A stretch of 57,672 bases of DNA, from positions 1 to 57,672 of the forward strand of contig CAMVQS010000008.1 of NCBI GenBank assembly GCA_947169685.1, given 5' to 3'. This document shows, piece after piece, positions 45,427 to 53,888 of this stretch; positions within the stretch are counted from its first letter, which is position 1, and each line of letters begins with the position of its first letter. The position numbers were made by a program, and so were the translations under genes. Source of the DNA: an uncultured Prevotella sp. Lineage in GTDB: Bacteria; Bacteroidota; Bacteroidia; Bacteroidales; Bacteroidaceae. The notes under the pieces are model-generated. The model saw nothing but the letters and a program-made list of their open reading frames with translations. It searched no databases and was not told where the DNA came from.

Positions 45427-46239
45427 ATGATATTAGTTGCAGATAGTGGAAGCACCAAGACCGACTGGGCGTTGGTCGATGAGCAAGGACTGATAGTCAA
45501 GAGAATGACCACCGAAGGCTTTAATCCCATTATGATGGATGCACCGTCCGTGCCTGAGTTGGGAGACGCATGGAGTGGAGGACAGGTCTTTTTCTATGGG
45601 GCCGGCTGTACGCAGGAACAGGCTCCCAGGGTGCATGAGCTGTTGCTGCGACTGGTGTCTGGTGTAACACATTGTGAGGTCCATAGTGACCTGTTGGGGG
45701 CTGCGCATGCTGTCTGTGGACACGAGGAGGGTGTGGCATGTATCCTGGGAACAGGATCCAATTCCTGTCTGTACGACGGACGGCGCATCGTGCAGAACAC
45801 GCCGGCATTGGGCTATGTGCTGGGTGACGAAGGGAGCGGTGCCGTACTGGGCCGTAAGTTCATTAACGCGCTCTACAAGGGCCGTTTGCCCCAGGAGCTG
45901 AAGGAAATCTTTGAGGAAGAGACCGGTCTAACGATGAAGGGTGTCATCGGCAAGGTATATCGTGAACCGATGGCGAACCGCTTTCTGGCTTCCACTTCGC
46001 TGTTCATCGGCAAGCATCTGGACGTGCCTGAGCTGCGTCAGTTGGTGGTGGATAATTTCCGTGAGTTTTTGTGCCATAATGTTGCGCCCTACAAACGTCG
46101 CGACCTGTCTGTCGGCTTTGTAGGTTCGATGGCTTATCATTACGAAAATGAACTACGGGAAGCTGCAGGCTTAGAACAATTTACCGTTGGTCGTGTAATG
46201 AAGTCCCCGATAGAGGGAATCGTCCGTTTTCTACGATAA
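45427..46239 (+). CDS. N-acetylglucosamine kinase (BadF/BadG/BcrA ATPase family)
   Basis: A 270-aa ASKHA-fold sugar kinase, predicted to phosphorylate N-acetylglucosamine for cell-wall salvage or chitin sugar use. Phosphate-1 motif ADSGSTKTDWALVD lies at the N-terminus, phosphate-2 near ILGTGSNSCLYDG (residue 103), and GYVLGDEGSGAVLG (residue 125) is the family hallmark seen in eukaryotic and Bacteroidetes NAGK-like enzymes. The substrate is family-based inference. The 3' end overlaps the convergent MFS gene by 9 bp. Confidence 0.85.
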   Translation: MILVADSGSTKTDWALVDEQGLIVKRMTTEGFNPIMMDAPSVPELGDAWSGGQVFFYGAGCTQEQAPRVHELLLRLVSGVTHCEVHSDLLGAAHAVCGHEEGVACILGTGSNSCLYDGRRIVQNTPALGYVLGDEGSGAVLGRKFINALYKGRLPQELKEIFEEETGLTMKGVIGKVYREPMANRFLASTSLFIGKHLDVPELRQLVVDNFREFLCHNVAPYKRRDLSVGFVGSMAYHYENELREAAGLEQFTVGRVMKSPIEGIVRFLR

Positions 46240-47430
46240 TTTTCTAGTCAGGAAGAAGCTGCTGGTAGCTCCAAAGTAGAGGAGTACACCCACGAGATTC
46301 ATGACTGCCACGAACCAGAACGCGGCAGCGTAGCCCAGGTGTTCAGCGATGATGCCACCCAGCAGGATGCCCAGTCCCATGCCGATGTCCCATGAGACAA
46401 GGATGGTGGAGTTGGCTGTTCCGCGCTGGTTGTGGCGAGCCACGTTAATCATCATGTTCTGGAAAGCAGGCCACATGTGACCATTGCCCAGTCCGATGAG
46501 GATGGCTGAGGCGTAGTAGCCCACCATGTTGGGGCAGGCAATGAAGAGGACGTAGCCCACGAGTGAAATCACCATGCCTTCTGAAGCGTTGTGTGTCAGA
46601 CGTCCCTCGCGAAGTGCCTTGCCCCCTTGCAGTCGTGAGAGGATGAGTCCGACGGAGCACAGCATGAACCATGTGCCAGTGCCGCCTGTGATGCCCATCA
46701 CCTCCTTACCGTAGATGGCGAGGTAGTTGCTCAGCACACCGAAGCAGAAACCGAAGAACACCATGTTGACGCCTATCAGCCAGCCGCGTACGAGGAAGAA
46801 ACGGTCAGCGCTGAACTTCCTTGCTCCTTGCCCTTCGCTCCTTGCTCCTTGCCCCTTGCTCTTCGCTCCTTGCCCCTTAATCATCGCATCGACCGTCATG
46901 CCGAAGCCTGCCACGAGCAGGGCAATCCAGAACAGCAGGTCGAACGACTGGGTATAGCGATAGACGAAGATGCCGATGGTGGGTGCAATGGCCATTGCGA
47001 GGTTGTTGCTCAGTCCGTAGTAGCCGATGCCTTCGTTACGACGACTCGAGGGCAGCACGTCGATGGCCATTGTCGAGTTGGCAACGGTGAGTGCGCCGAA
47101 CGGTCCGCCGTGCAGCGTCCTGACGATGCAGAACAGCAGCAGGGTGGAGGCTGCCAGATAGCCGGCAAAGAAGATGAAGAAGGCAAAGTAGCAGATCATG
47201 AGCACCCGCTTGCGGTCGAAGGTGTCAACGATGTAGCCGCTGAAGGGACGCACGAGGAGTGCCGTGATGGTGTAGCCTGACAGCACCAGGCCGATGACGT
47301 CTTTGGTGGCGCTGAACTGTTCGCTGAGGTAAAGCGGCAGCAAAGGGGTCAAAATATAAAAGGCGAAGAACAGCGAGAAGTTCGCCGTCATCACCTTTAT
47401 ATAATTAGCGTTCCAAAGACGTTCCGTCAT
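46231..47430 (-). CDS. MFS transporter with in-frame heptamer-repeat insert
   Basis: A 399-aa, twelve-helix MFS transporter, likely an efflux or solute permease of the YfcJ/SetA-like group; the substrate is unknown. The loop 2-3 signature GYIVDTFDRKRVL is present. In the central cytoplasmic loop (about residues 186-204) the sequence repeats GQGAKSK, GQGARSE, GQGARK, encoded by eight 7-bp repeats at 46819-46874. Because eight heptamers keep frame with the flanking codons, the protein stays intact. Its ATG overlaps the pheS stop (TGATG), so it is coupled to pheS. It overlaps the convergent kinase gene by 9 bp. Confidence 0.85.
   Translation of the reverse strand: MTERLWNANYIKVMTANFSLFFAFYILTPLLPLYLSEQFSATKDVIGLVLSGYTITALLVRPFSGYIVDTFDRKRVLMICYFAFFIFFAGYLAASTLLLFCIVRTLHGGPFGALTVANSTMAIDVLPSSRRNEGIGYYGLSNNLAMAIAPTIGIFVYRYTQSFDLLFWIALLVAGFGMTVDAMIKGQGAKSKGQGARSEGQGARKFSADRFFLVRGWLIGVNMVFFGFCFGVLSNYLAIYGKEVMGITGGTGTWFMLCSVGLILSRLQGGKALREGRLTHNASEGMVISLVGYVLFIACPNMVGYYASAILIGLGNGHMWPAFQNMMINVARHNQRGTANSTILVSWDIGMGLGILLGGIIAEHLGYAAAFWFVAVMNLVGVLLYFGATSSFFLTRKLS
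46819..46874. repeat. Heptamer tract inside the MFS gene
   Basis: Eight 7-bp units: CCTTGCT, CCTTGCC, CTTCGCT, CCTTGCT, CCTTGCC, CCTTGCT, CTTCGCT, CCTTGCC. Read on the minus strand they give a 7-residue peptide repeat (three heptamers per repeat). Confidence 0.88.
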
Positions 47431-48500
47431 CAGTTGGCTGCCTCAAATTCACGCAGGAAGCGCGTGTCGTTCTCTGAGAACATGCGCAGATCGCTCACCT
47501 GATACTTCAGGTTGGTGATACGCTCCACACCCATGCCAAAGGCATAGCCGCTGTATTCCTTCGAGTCAATGCCGCAGAGCTCGAGCACGTTGGGATCGAC
47601 CATGCCGCAGCCTAAGATCTCCACCCAACCAGTATGCTTGCAGAAGCCGCAGCCCTTGCCGCCGCAGATGAAGCACGAGATGTCCATCTCGGCTGAGGGT
47701 TCTGTGAAGGGGAAGTAAGAGGGGCGCAGACGAATCCTCGTGTCAGCGCCGAACATCTCACGGGCAAACGACAGCAGCACCTGCTTCAGGTCGGTGAATG
47801 AGACGTTCTTGTCGATATACAGACCTTCCACCTGGTGGAAGAAGCAGTGGGCGCGGGCTGTAATGGCCTCGTTACGATAGACGCGGCCTGGGCAGATGAC
47901 GCGGATGGGTGCCGTCAGCTTGCCGTCCTCCGTGTGCATGTGCTCCATGACACGGGCCTGAACGCTTGAGGTGTGCGAGCGCAGCAGGATGTTCTTGGTC
48001 ACGTCGTTGGGGTGCTGTGAGACGAAGAACGTGTCCTGCATGTCGCGGGCAGGATGGTCGGCAGCGAAGTTCATCTTCGTGAACACGTGCAGGTCGTCCT
48101 CCACCTCTGGACCGTCGGCCAGCACAAAACCCATGCGTGAGAAGATGTCGATAATCTCGTTGGTCACGATGGTCAGCGGATGACGGGTTCCCAGCTGAAT
48201 GGGGTAGGGTGTGCGTGTCAGGTCGATGGCTTGCTCTTCTTTGCCGGCTCCTTGCTCCTCTATCTTCTCCTTCAGCGCATTGATGCGGTCGAAGGCTGTC
48301 TGCTTGAGTTCGTTGATTTTGATGCCGACGGCTTTTTTCTCTTCTGCGGGAACATTGCGGAAGTCGGCCATCAGCTCGTTGATTTCACCTTTCTTACTGA
48401 GATACTTCAGGCGCAGAGCCTCGATTTCCTCTGCGTTCTGAGCATCCAGATTCTTTACTTCATTCAGTAACTGTTCAATCTTTTCAAGTATCATCATCAA
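47430..48500 (-). CDS. pheS: Phenylalanine-tRNA ligase alpha subunit
   Basis: Catalytic subunit of the (alpha-beta)2 enzyme that charges tRNA-Phe. An N-terminal coiled-coil (residues 1-90, with LRLKYLSKKGEINELM) is followed by the class II core. Visible motifs are HPLTIVTNEI, GPEVEDDLHVF, HPARDMQDTFF, HTSSVQARVM, GRVYRNEAITARAHCFFHQVEG and GMGVERITNLKY. The 356-aa length is slightly longer than usual because the N-terminus has two extra Met codons; Met3 (48494) may be the true start. The stop is coupled to the next gene by TGATG. pheT is not in the window. Confidence 0.96.
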   Translation of the reverse strand: MMMILEKIEQLLNEVKNLDAQNAEEIEALRLKYLSKKGEINELMADFRNVPAEEKKAVGIKINELKQTAFDRINALKEKIEEQGAGKEEQAIDLTRTPYPIQLGTRHPLTIVTNEIIDIFSRMGFVLADGPEVEDDLHVFTKMNFAADHPARDMQDTFFVSQHPNDVTKNILLRSHTSSVQARVMEHMHTEDGKLTAPIRVICPGRVYRNEAITARAHCFFHQVEGLYIDKNVSFTDLKQVLLSFAREMFGADTRIRLRPSYFPFTEPSAEMDISCFICGGKGCGFCKHTGWVEILGCGMVDPNVLELCGIDSKEYSGYAFGMGVERITNLKYQVSDLRMFSENDTRFLREFEAAN

Positions 48501-48511
48501 AAAATTTTGTG

Positions 48512-48571
48512 CAAAGGTATAAAATAATTATGAATTATGAATGATGATTGATAAATTATTTTGTAACTTTG
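48512..48571. promoter_or_regulatory. Divergent -7 boxes and heptamer tract between pheS and a lipoprotein gene
   Basis: Minus strand TACCTTTG (48519-48512) serves pheS; plus strand TAACTTTG (48564-48571) serves the DUF4348 gene. Between them lie four 7-bp units at 48527-48554 (ATTATGA, ATTATGA, ATGATGA, TTGATAA). No -33 TTTG at proper distance was found for either box. Confidence 0.55.
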
Positions 48572-48609
48572 CAGCAATTTTGAGAGAGAATAGTGATTGT
48601 AAGCATAAA

Positions 48610-49443
48610 ATGAAGAGATTATTCTGGGCATTTTTGGCCACCATGCTGATACTTTCCGCCTGTACAGGAAATCGTCAGACAACAGAGGACGTCACGGCTG
48701 ACTCAACGGGTGTGGCCGACACTGTTGTGACTGACACACTGGAGGAGCTGATTGCCGAGACTCCCATGCCCAGTGCGGCTGACGAGCTTTTTGACGACTT
48801 CATCTTCAACTTTGCCGCCAGCAAGACGGTGCAGCTGCAACGCATCCAGTTTCCGCTGCCTGTCATCAAGGGTGAGACACAGGAGTTGGTGCAGAAGAAC
48901 GCATGGACGGTGGATCACTTTTTCATGCAGCAAGGTTACTATACGCTCATTTTCGACAACGAGAAGCAGAAGGAGCTTTGCAACGACACTTCCATCAATC
49001 ATGTAGTTGTCGAGAAGATCTATCTGAACAAAAAGTTCATACGCCAGTATGACTTCCAACGTGAGAAAGGCCTGTGGATGCTGAAACAGGTAAGACTCAC
49101 GGATATAGAACATTCACCAAACACCTCGTTCTTAACTTTTTACCACGAATTTGCCAGCGACTCGCTCTTCCAGGCGCAGAGCCTGAACACGACGGTTGAC
49201 TTCGTTGGGCCTGACCCTGACGACGACTTTGCCCAGATGCAGGGTGTCATCACGCCTGAGACGTGGCCAGCCTTTGCCCCTGAGCTGCCGACAGACATGA
49301 TCTACAATATCATCTATGGCAATGAGAGGTCGGAGGGCAACCAGAAGGTCTTTGTGATTCGTGGTATTGCCAACGGCTTCGAAGTGGAACTGACCTTCAA
49401 GCTTTCCGGTGGTAAGTGGCGTTTGATGAAAATGGTTACTTAG
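48610..49443 (+). CDS. DUF4348-type lipoprotein
   Basis: A 277-aa lipoprotein: signal with lipobox LSAC (Cys18) and a Thr/Asp-rich linker (VTADSTGVADTVVTDTLEE), then a globular domain matching the DUF4348 pattern of Bacteroidetes (FIFNFAASKTVQLQRIQFP region, KWRLMKMVT at the end). Function is unknown; it should be anchored in the outer or inner membrane. The frame opens at 48541, but ATG 48610 gives the lipoprotein signal and lies downstream of the -7 box. Its 3' end is followed 8 bp later by murB. Confidence 0.78.
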   Translation: MKRLFWAFLATMLILSACTGNRQTTEDVTADSTGVADTVVTDTLEELIAETPMPSAADELFDDFIFNFAASKTVQLQRIQFPLPVIKGETQELVQKNAWTVDHFFMQQGYYTLIFDNEKQKELCNDTSINHVVVEKIYLNKKFIRQYDFQREKGLWMLKQVRLTDIEHSPNTSFLTFYHEFASDSLFQAQSLNTTVDFVGPDPDDDFAQMQGVITPETWPAFAPELPTDMIYNIIYGNERSEGNQKVFVIRGIANGFEVELTFKLSGGKWRLMKMVT

Positions 49444-49451
49444 TTGAGCGT

Positions 49452-50453
49452 ATGAAAGATATTAGCAATTACAACTTGCTACAGCATAACACCTTCGGCA
49501 TTGACGCCCGTTGCAGCCGTTTCCTGGAATATCAGAACGTCGAGGAGGCTCAGCAGGTGGCTCAAGTTCTGCGTGAGTCGGCCGAACACTATATTATAAT
49601 AGGTGGTGGTAGCAACTTGTTGCTGACGAAGGACTTTGAAGGCATCGTGGTACGCTCTGCCATCAAGGGCATCAGCCAGCATGATGCTGAAATCACTTGT
49701 GGCAGCGGTGAGGTGTTCGATGACGTGGTGGATTGGTGTGTGTCACACCAGCTGTATGGCGCCGAGAACCTGTCGTTGATTCCTGGTGACGTGGGTGCCA
49801 GTGCCGTGCAGAACATCGGAGCCTACGGTGTGGAGGCCTGTCAGCTGATTGACAGCATTGAGGCGGTAGAGATTGCGACGGGTGAGGTGAAGACGATACC
49901 GGCTGCAGCCTGTGACTACGGCTACCGTCAGAGCCGCTTCAAGCACGAATGGAAGGATAAGTATCTCATTACCCATGTGACCTACAGGCTCTCAACGGTC
50001 TTTGAACCTTGCCTCGACTATGGTAACATCCGTGCTGAGTTGGAGCGTAAGGGCATCAGTCATCCTACGGCCCGTCAGCTCAGGGAGACGATTATTGAAA
50101 TCAGAAACGCCAAACTGCCTGACCCCAAGGTGCAGGGCAATGCCGGCAGTTTCTTTATGAACCCTGTGGTCAGCCGTGCGAAGTTCGAGGCGTTGCTGGC
50201 ACAGTACCCCCAGATGCCACATTATTATATAGATGAGGAGCATGAGAAGATTCCTGCTGGCTGGATGATAGACCAGTGTGGTTGGAAGGGACGTTCGCTG
50301 GGACGTGCCGGCGTTCACGACAAACAGGCGCTGGTGCTGGTCAATCGTGGCGGTGCAACGGGTAGCGAGGTTGTGGCCTTGTGCCGTCAGATACAGCGAG
50401 ACGTGAAGGAAAAGTTCGATATTGAGATACATCCGGAAGTAAATATTATATGA
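49452..50453 (+). CDS. murB: UDP-N-acetylenolpyruvoylglucosamine reductase
   Basis: FAD-dependent enzyme that makes UDP-N-acetylmuramate for peptidoglycan, in the cytosol. FAD-binding block IIGGGSNLLLTKDFEG lies near residue 42 and LSLIPGDVGASAVQNIGAYG near residue 113, followed by YGYRQSRFK-type DYGYRQSRFKHEWK near residue 155 and QGNAGSFFMNP (near residue 228, catalytic Ser). The long C-terminal domain with IPAGWMIDQCGWKG marks a type I MurB of 333 aa. The frame opens earlier at 49416; ATG 49452 matches the family start. The next gene overlaps by 4 bp (ATGA). Confidence 0.95.
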   Translation: MKDISNYNLLQHNTFGIDARCSRFLEYQNVEEAQQVAQVLRESAEHYIIIGGGSNLLLTKDFEGIVVRSAIKGISQHDAEITCGSGEVFDDVVDWCVSHQLYGAENLSLIPGDVGASAVQNIGAYGVEACQLIDSIEAVEIATGEVKTIPAAACDYGYRQSRFKHEWKDKYLITHVTYRLSTVFEPCLDYGNIRAELERKGISHPTARQLRETIIEIRNAKLPDPKVQGNAGSFFMNPVVSRAKFEALLAQYPQMPHYYIDEEHEKIPAGWMIDQCGWKGRSLGRAGVHDKQALVLVNRGGATGSEVVALCRQIQRDVKEKFDIEIHPEVNII

Positions 50454-51214
50454 AACTGACATTCTTAGGAACGGGAACATCGTGTGGCGTGCCGACCATC
50501 GGCTGCCAGTGTGAGGTGTGCCAGAGCACAGACCCACACGACAAGCGTCTGCGCTGCTCTGCGCTGTTGGAGACGGAGAGCACACGCCTGCTCATCGACT
50601 GCGGTCCTGACTTCCGTCAGCAGATTCTTCCACAGCCCTTCCGCAGGATTGACGGTGTGCTGGTGACCCATGCCCACTACGACCACATGGGGGGGATGGA
50701 CGACCTGCGTCCTTACTGTCAGTTTGGTGAAATCAATGTCTATGCCGACCCCATAGCCCGTCAGGGACTCCTGGAGATGCTGCCCTATTGCTTTGCTGAG
50801 CACCGCTATCCTGGTGTGCCTGCCATCGGTCTGCATGAGATACATCCGCATGAGGAGTTCCAAATAGGTGACATCTGCATTGTGCCCTTCCAAGTGATGC
50901 ATGGCAAACTGCCCATCCTCGGCTTCCGCTTCGGAAACCTTGTCTATATCACGGATATGAAGAGCATCGACGATGCCGAACTGCCTTACGTCGAGGGTGC
51001 CGATACGCTGGTGGTCAACGCCTTGCGTGTGGGGAAACCCCACCATTCCCATCAGTTGCTGGACGATGCTGTCAGCTTCGCCCGTAGGGTAGGGGCACGC
51101 CGCACCTTCCTCATTCACCCCAGCCACGAGATAGGCCTGCATGCAGAGGTGAACAAAAAACTGCCCGACGATATCCAGTTGGCATACGACGGGCAGGTAA
51201 TCGATATTCAATGA
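50450..51214 (+). CDS. MBL-fold metallohydrolase (PhnP-like)
   Basis: A 254-aa soluble beta-lactamase-fold hydrolase. Start MKLTFLGTGTSCGVP plus the Cys-rich CQCEVCQ is typical of the PhnP-like group, which includes cyclic phosphodiesterases. The zinc-binding motif THAHYDHMGGMDD lies near residue 73, a further His in VMHGKLPILGFR near residue 150, and ITDMK near residue 165. Its substrate is not known. It is translationally coupled to murB and ends 3 bp from a convergent gene. Confidence 0.88.
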   Translation: MKLTFLGTGTSCGVPTIGCQCEVCQSTDPHDKRLRCSALLETESTRLLIDCGPDFRQQILPQPFRRIDGVLVTHAHYDHMGGMDDLRPYCQFGEINVYADPIARQGLLEMLPYCFAEHRYPGVPAIGLHEIHPHEEFQIGDICIVPFQVMHGKLPILGFRFGNLVYITDMKSIDDAELPYVEGADTLVVNALRVGKPHHSHQLLDDAVSFARRVGARRTFLIHPSHEIGLHAEVNKKLPDDIQLAYDGQVIDIQ

Positions 51215-51217
51215 AAA

Positions 51218-51490
51218 CTATTTCTTCTTTAGTTTCTTAATCAGTTCAATACTCTTCATCACAATGGCGTACTTGCTGTCAAGCTTCTTGGCCAGCATGA
51301 TGCCATCGAAGACGATGAAGCCAATGTTGACAGCGCGGCTGATCATCTCCTTGCGGTTGTCTGGCTTCTTGGGTACGAAGATATCCGTACTCAGACGGGT
51401 AATGGTCTCGTTACCATGCCGTATGTTGTCCAGCAGATGCTCCTTGCGAGTTTCTATCTCCTTGAGGCTGCTAAATGATTTCTGACTCAT
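51218..51490 (-). CDS. Small hypothetical protein after a holin-X-like gene
   Basis: A 90-aa protein, not recognised. It has an N-terminal helical charged part (residues 1-45) and a hydrophobic stretch (about 53-65, NIGFIVFDGIMLAKK), ending in a Lys-rich tail (LIKKLKKK). It is the third gene of a minus-strand trio with YtxH-like and holin-X-like proteins, which often go together in Bacteroidetes. Confidence 0.75.
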   Translation of the reverse strand: MSQKSFSSLKEIETRKEHLLDNIRHGNETITRLSTDIFVPKKPDNRKEMISRAVNIGFIVFDGIMLAKKLDSKYAIVMKSIELIKKLKKK

Positions 51491-51503
51491 AGCGATAAGG
51501 GTT

Positions 51504-51851
51504 TTAGTTCATGAGTGTTTCCGTGAGGAACTTAACCAACGGCCTTTCAATGAGAGGCTTGCGCAGCAGCACCGCCAATAGCAGTACGAGCAAGAAGAAG
51601 CCTGAGACAATGGCAAAGGCCCAGCCTGTACCTACGTACGGCTCAATCCAGTGGACGGTGGCAAAAGAGAGATAGAACAATACGAGCAGTACCAGCACGA
51701 AGACAATGATGCCCAGCACAAGAGCCGATACAATGCGTACGGTCTTGTCGATGACATCCAGCTGCACATATTCCTTTTGCAGCAGGTAATAATTCTTAAG
51801 TTCACTGATCAGCTGACCAATGGACTCCACGTTCTTGTCGCTTGAAATCAT
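51504..51851 (-). CDS. Phage holin-X-like (Phage_holin_3_6) membrane protein
   Basis: A 115-aa protein with a short cytosolic helical N-terminus, then two transmembrane helices (about residues 42-65 and 75-97) separated by a short polar loop (HWIEPYVGTG). The pattern matches the widespread Phage_holin_3_6 / holin-X family, which despite the name is mostly chromosomal and of unknown function, often associated with YtxH proteins. No phage genes lie nearby, so a lysis role is not supported. Confidence 0.75.
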   Translation of the reverse strand: MISSDKNVESIGQLISELKNYYLLQKEYVQLDVIDKTVRIVSALVLGIIVFVLVLLVLFYLSFATVHWIEPYVGTGWAFAIVSGFFLLVLLLAVLLRKPLIERPLVKFLTETLMN

Positions 51852-51859
51852 AGGCGTCG

Positions 51860-52075
51860 TTATTCTTCTTCGGCTGCTGCCTCTTTCAGTTCGTCAACCA
51901 GTTCCTCGACCTCGTTGCGCTTCAGCTTGATGTTGTGCTTCTTCAGAAATTCACGTGTGGCATCGCTGATCTTCTCGCGAGTGTCAGAACCCTTTTCAGG
52001 GGCAAGAATAAGACCTAATGTTCGGCCTACCAGGGCCCCGCCGATGAATGCGCCCAGAAATCCGTAACCTTTCAC
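51860..52075 (-). CDS. YtxH-domain protein
   Basis: A 71-aa protein. A Gly-rich hydrophobic N-terminus (LGAFIGGALVGRTLGLILAPEKG) is the YtxH / gas vesicle protein GvpP-like hallmark, and a charged amphipathic helical tail follows. In other bacteria YtxH proteins are stress-induced and membrane-associated. It heads the trio with a good promoter upstream. Confidence 0.82.
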   Translation of the reverse strand: MKGYGFLGAFIGGALVGRTLGLILAPEKGSDTREKISDATREFLKKHNIKLKRNEVEELVDELKEAAAEEE

Positions 52076-52115
52076 AGTTTCTTTAGTTTTATTAATTAAA
52101 CATGTTTTATGGAGG

Positions 52116-52146
52116 CAAAATTATAAAAAAAATTGCATTTAACAAA
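52116..52146 (-). promoter_or_regulatory. Promoter of the YtxH/holin-X operon
   Basis: Minus strand TTTG (52146-52143), 19 bp, TAATTTTG (52123-52116), about 41 bp upstream of the YtxH ATG. Confidence 0.7.
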
Positions 52147-52241
52147 CTTTATGCAGGAAAATTCATGCTATTTGCACGATATTTTGTAATTTCGCGCTCA
52201 ATTAATAACGATAATAAGTTTAACAATTAATAAATAAGGAA

Positions 52242-52742
52242 ATGAACAAGTACATGTTTTTAGGCGCCGGACTGTGCGTCGCAATGGCTTTGACAAGTTG
52301 TGGATCAAGTGAGAGTGCCTATAGAAAGGCTTACTTGAAGGCTCAGCAGAGAACAGAGCAGCAGACCCGTACCGAGGAACCTGTTGTAACACCGACAGAG
52401 ACTCCTGTCGTTACTCCTGTAACAACAACTCCTGTAAACCAGACTCGTATCACCGACAACAACGACGACATCGCTGTTCGTCAGGAAACCGTATCGCTCC
52501 AGTCGGGTGCTCCGCTGAAGGCTTACAGCGTTGTCGTTGGTTCGTTCACACTGAAGGCAAATGCCGAGGGTGAGGTACAGCGCCTGATTAACAAGGGCTA
52601 TAACGCCCGTCTGGTCTTCACACCTGAGAATAATATGTATCGCGTGGTTGCTTCTTCGTTCGACACGAAGCCCGAAGCTGCCCAGAGCCGCGACCAGCTG
52701 GCTGCTCAGTATCAGGGAGCTTGGTTGCTGTATGCAAAATAA
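52242..52742 (+). CDS. SPOR-domain lipoprotein
   Basis: A 166-aa protein. Lipoprotein signal with lipobox LTSC (Cys20), a Thr/Pro/Val-rich linker (about residues 45-75), and a SPOR domain at residues 90-166 (AYSVVVGSFTLKANAEGEV, YRVVASSFDTKPEAAQ). SPOR domains bind denuded peptidoglycan glycans at division sites, so a cell-division or envelope role is likely. The overlap of the ruvX frame is avoided by using GTG for ruvX. A weak -7-like TAATTTCG lies at 52187-52194. Confidence 0.88.
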   Translation: MNKYMFLGAGLCVAMALTSCGSSESAYRKAYLKAQQRTEQQTRTEEPVVTPTETPVVTPVTTTPVNQTRITDNNDDIAVRQETVSLQSGAPLKAYSVVVGSFTLKANAEGEVQRLINKGYNARLVFTPENNMYRVVASSFDTKPEAAQSRDQLAAQYQGAWLLYAK

Positions 52743-52753
52743 GCAGAAATAGA

Positions 52754-53167
52754 GTGGCACGTATTCTTTCCATTGACTACGGTAAGAAACGTACAGGACT
52801 GGCAGTCACCGATCCTCTTCAGCTCATAGCAGGAGGATTGGCGACTGTTTCTACTTCTGAACTCTTCGACTATCTGCAGGCCTACATCGCCCGTGAGCAG
52901 GTGGAGCGCATCGTCATCGGCGAGCCCCGTCAGCCCAACGGACAGCCCAGCGAGAACCTGCCGCGTGTGCAGCAATTCGTCAACCGTTGGCGCAAGGCTG
53001 TTCCGCAGATTTCCATTGAGTTCTACGACGAGCGTTTCACCTCTGTACTGGCCCATCGGGCTATGCTCGACGGAGGCTTGAAGAAGAAAGCCCGCCAGGA
53101 CAAGGCGCTGGTCGATGAGATTTCGGCTACCATCATCCTCGAGGATTACCTACGTTCACGAAAATAA
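52754..53167 (+). CDS. ruvX: RuvX/YqgF Holliday junction resolvase-like protein
   Basis: RNase H-fold nuclease of 138 aa; known members process 16S pre-rRNA 5' ends or Holliday junctions. Key motifs are ARILSIDYGKKRTGLAVTD (catalytic Asp), VIGEPRQPNG (near residue 54), FYDERFTSVLA (near residue 92), and DKALVDEISATIIL (near residue 117, catalytic Asp). The GTG at 52754 is chosen over the ATG at 52721 because it gives the family N-terminus and does not overlap the previous gene. It is followed 12 bp later by def. Confidence 0.92.
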   Translation: MARILSIDYGKKRTGLAVTDPLQLIAGGLATVSTSELFDYLQAYIAREQVERIVIGEPRQPNGQPSENLPRVQQFVNRWRKAVPQISIEFYDERFTSVLAHRAMLDGGLKKKARQDKALVDEISATIILEDYLRSRK

Positions 53168-53179
53168 CTCTCAACTAAA

Positions 53180-53740
53180 ATGATATTACCAATTTATATT
53201 TATGGACAACCCGTGTTGCGAAAGGTTGCCGAGGATATTCCTGCAGACTATCCCAATTTGAAGGAACTGCTGGCCGACATGTTCGAGACGCTGACAGCCT
53301 CCGACGGCGTGGGACTGGCTGGTCCGCAGATTGGCAAGGCCATCCGTGTAGCCGTCATTGACCTTGACGTGCTGAAGGACGACATGCCTGAGTACAAGGA
53401 CTTCCGTCACGCCTACATCAATCCGCACATCATCGAGTTCGACGACGAGAAGACGGAGACCATGGAGGAGGGCTGCCTCTCGCTGCCTGCCATCCACGAG
53501 AAGGTGACACGTCCCACGCGCATCCGTGTGCAGTGGCTTGACGAAGACCTGCAGCCGCACGACGAGTGGGTCGATGGCTATCTGGCCCGTGTCATGCAGC
53601 ATGAGTTCGACCACTTGGACGGCAAGATGTTCATCGACCGCATCTCACCCCTTCGCAAACAGCTCATCAAGAGCAAGCTCCGTGCCCTCATGCAGGGTCG
53701 TTACCGTTGCGGGTACAAGACGAAGGCACTATCTAAGTGA
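53180..53740 (+). CDS. def: Peptide deformylase
   Basis: Removes the formyl group from N-terminal methionine of new proteins. Three signature motifs are seen: [10 protein letters not shown] (near residue 46), EGCLSLP (near residue 100, metal-binding Cys) and HEFDHLDG (near residue 140, metal-binding His pair and catalytic Glu). Length 186 aa is normal. The stop codon lies in the first unit of a long heptamer repeat tract. Confidence 0.97.
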   Translation: MILPIYIYGQPVLRKVAEDIPADYPNLKELLADMFETLTASDGVGLAGPQIGKAIRVAVIDLDVLKDDMPEYKDFRHAYINPHIIEFDDEKTETMEEGCLSLPAIHEKVTRPTRIRVQWLDEDLQPHDEWVDGYLARVMQHEFDHLDGKMFIDRISPLRKQLIKSKLRALMQGRYRCGYKTKALSK

Positions 53741-53888
53741 AGAGTGAAGAATGAAGAGTGAAGAATGAAGAGTGAAGAATGAAGAGTGAAGAATTTGCTA
53801 CCGCCCGCCATAAGCCCATGTGTACTGTTCTATATGGGCGTTTACTTTTGTGTGTTCTATTCTTCACTCTTCACTCTTCATTCTTCAC
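53737..53888. repeat. Inverted pair of heptamer tracts at the def-TPR junction
   Basis: Eight plus-strand units of GTGAAGA or ATGAAGA at 53737-53792, and four reverse-complement units (TCTTCAC, TCTTCAC, TCTTCAT, TCTTCAC) at 53861-53888. The left tract holds the def stop codon and one possible start of the TPR gene; the right tract codes for part of its signal peptide. The two could form a long hairpin with a 68-nt loop in mRNA. Confidence 0.88.

Noticed and set aside
51504..51851. Phage lysis holin
   Set aside because: The fold resembles holin-X, but the neighbours are YtxH-like and cell-envelope genes, with no phage genes nearby.
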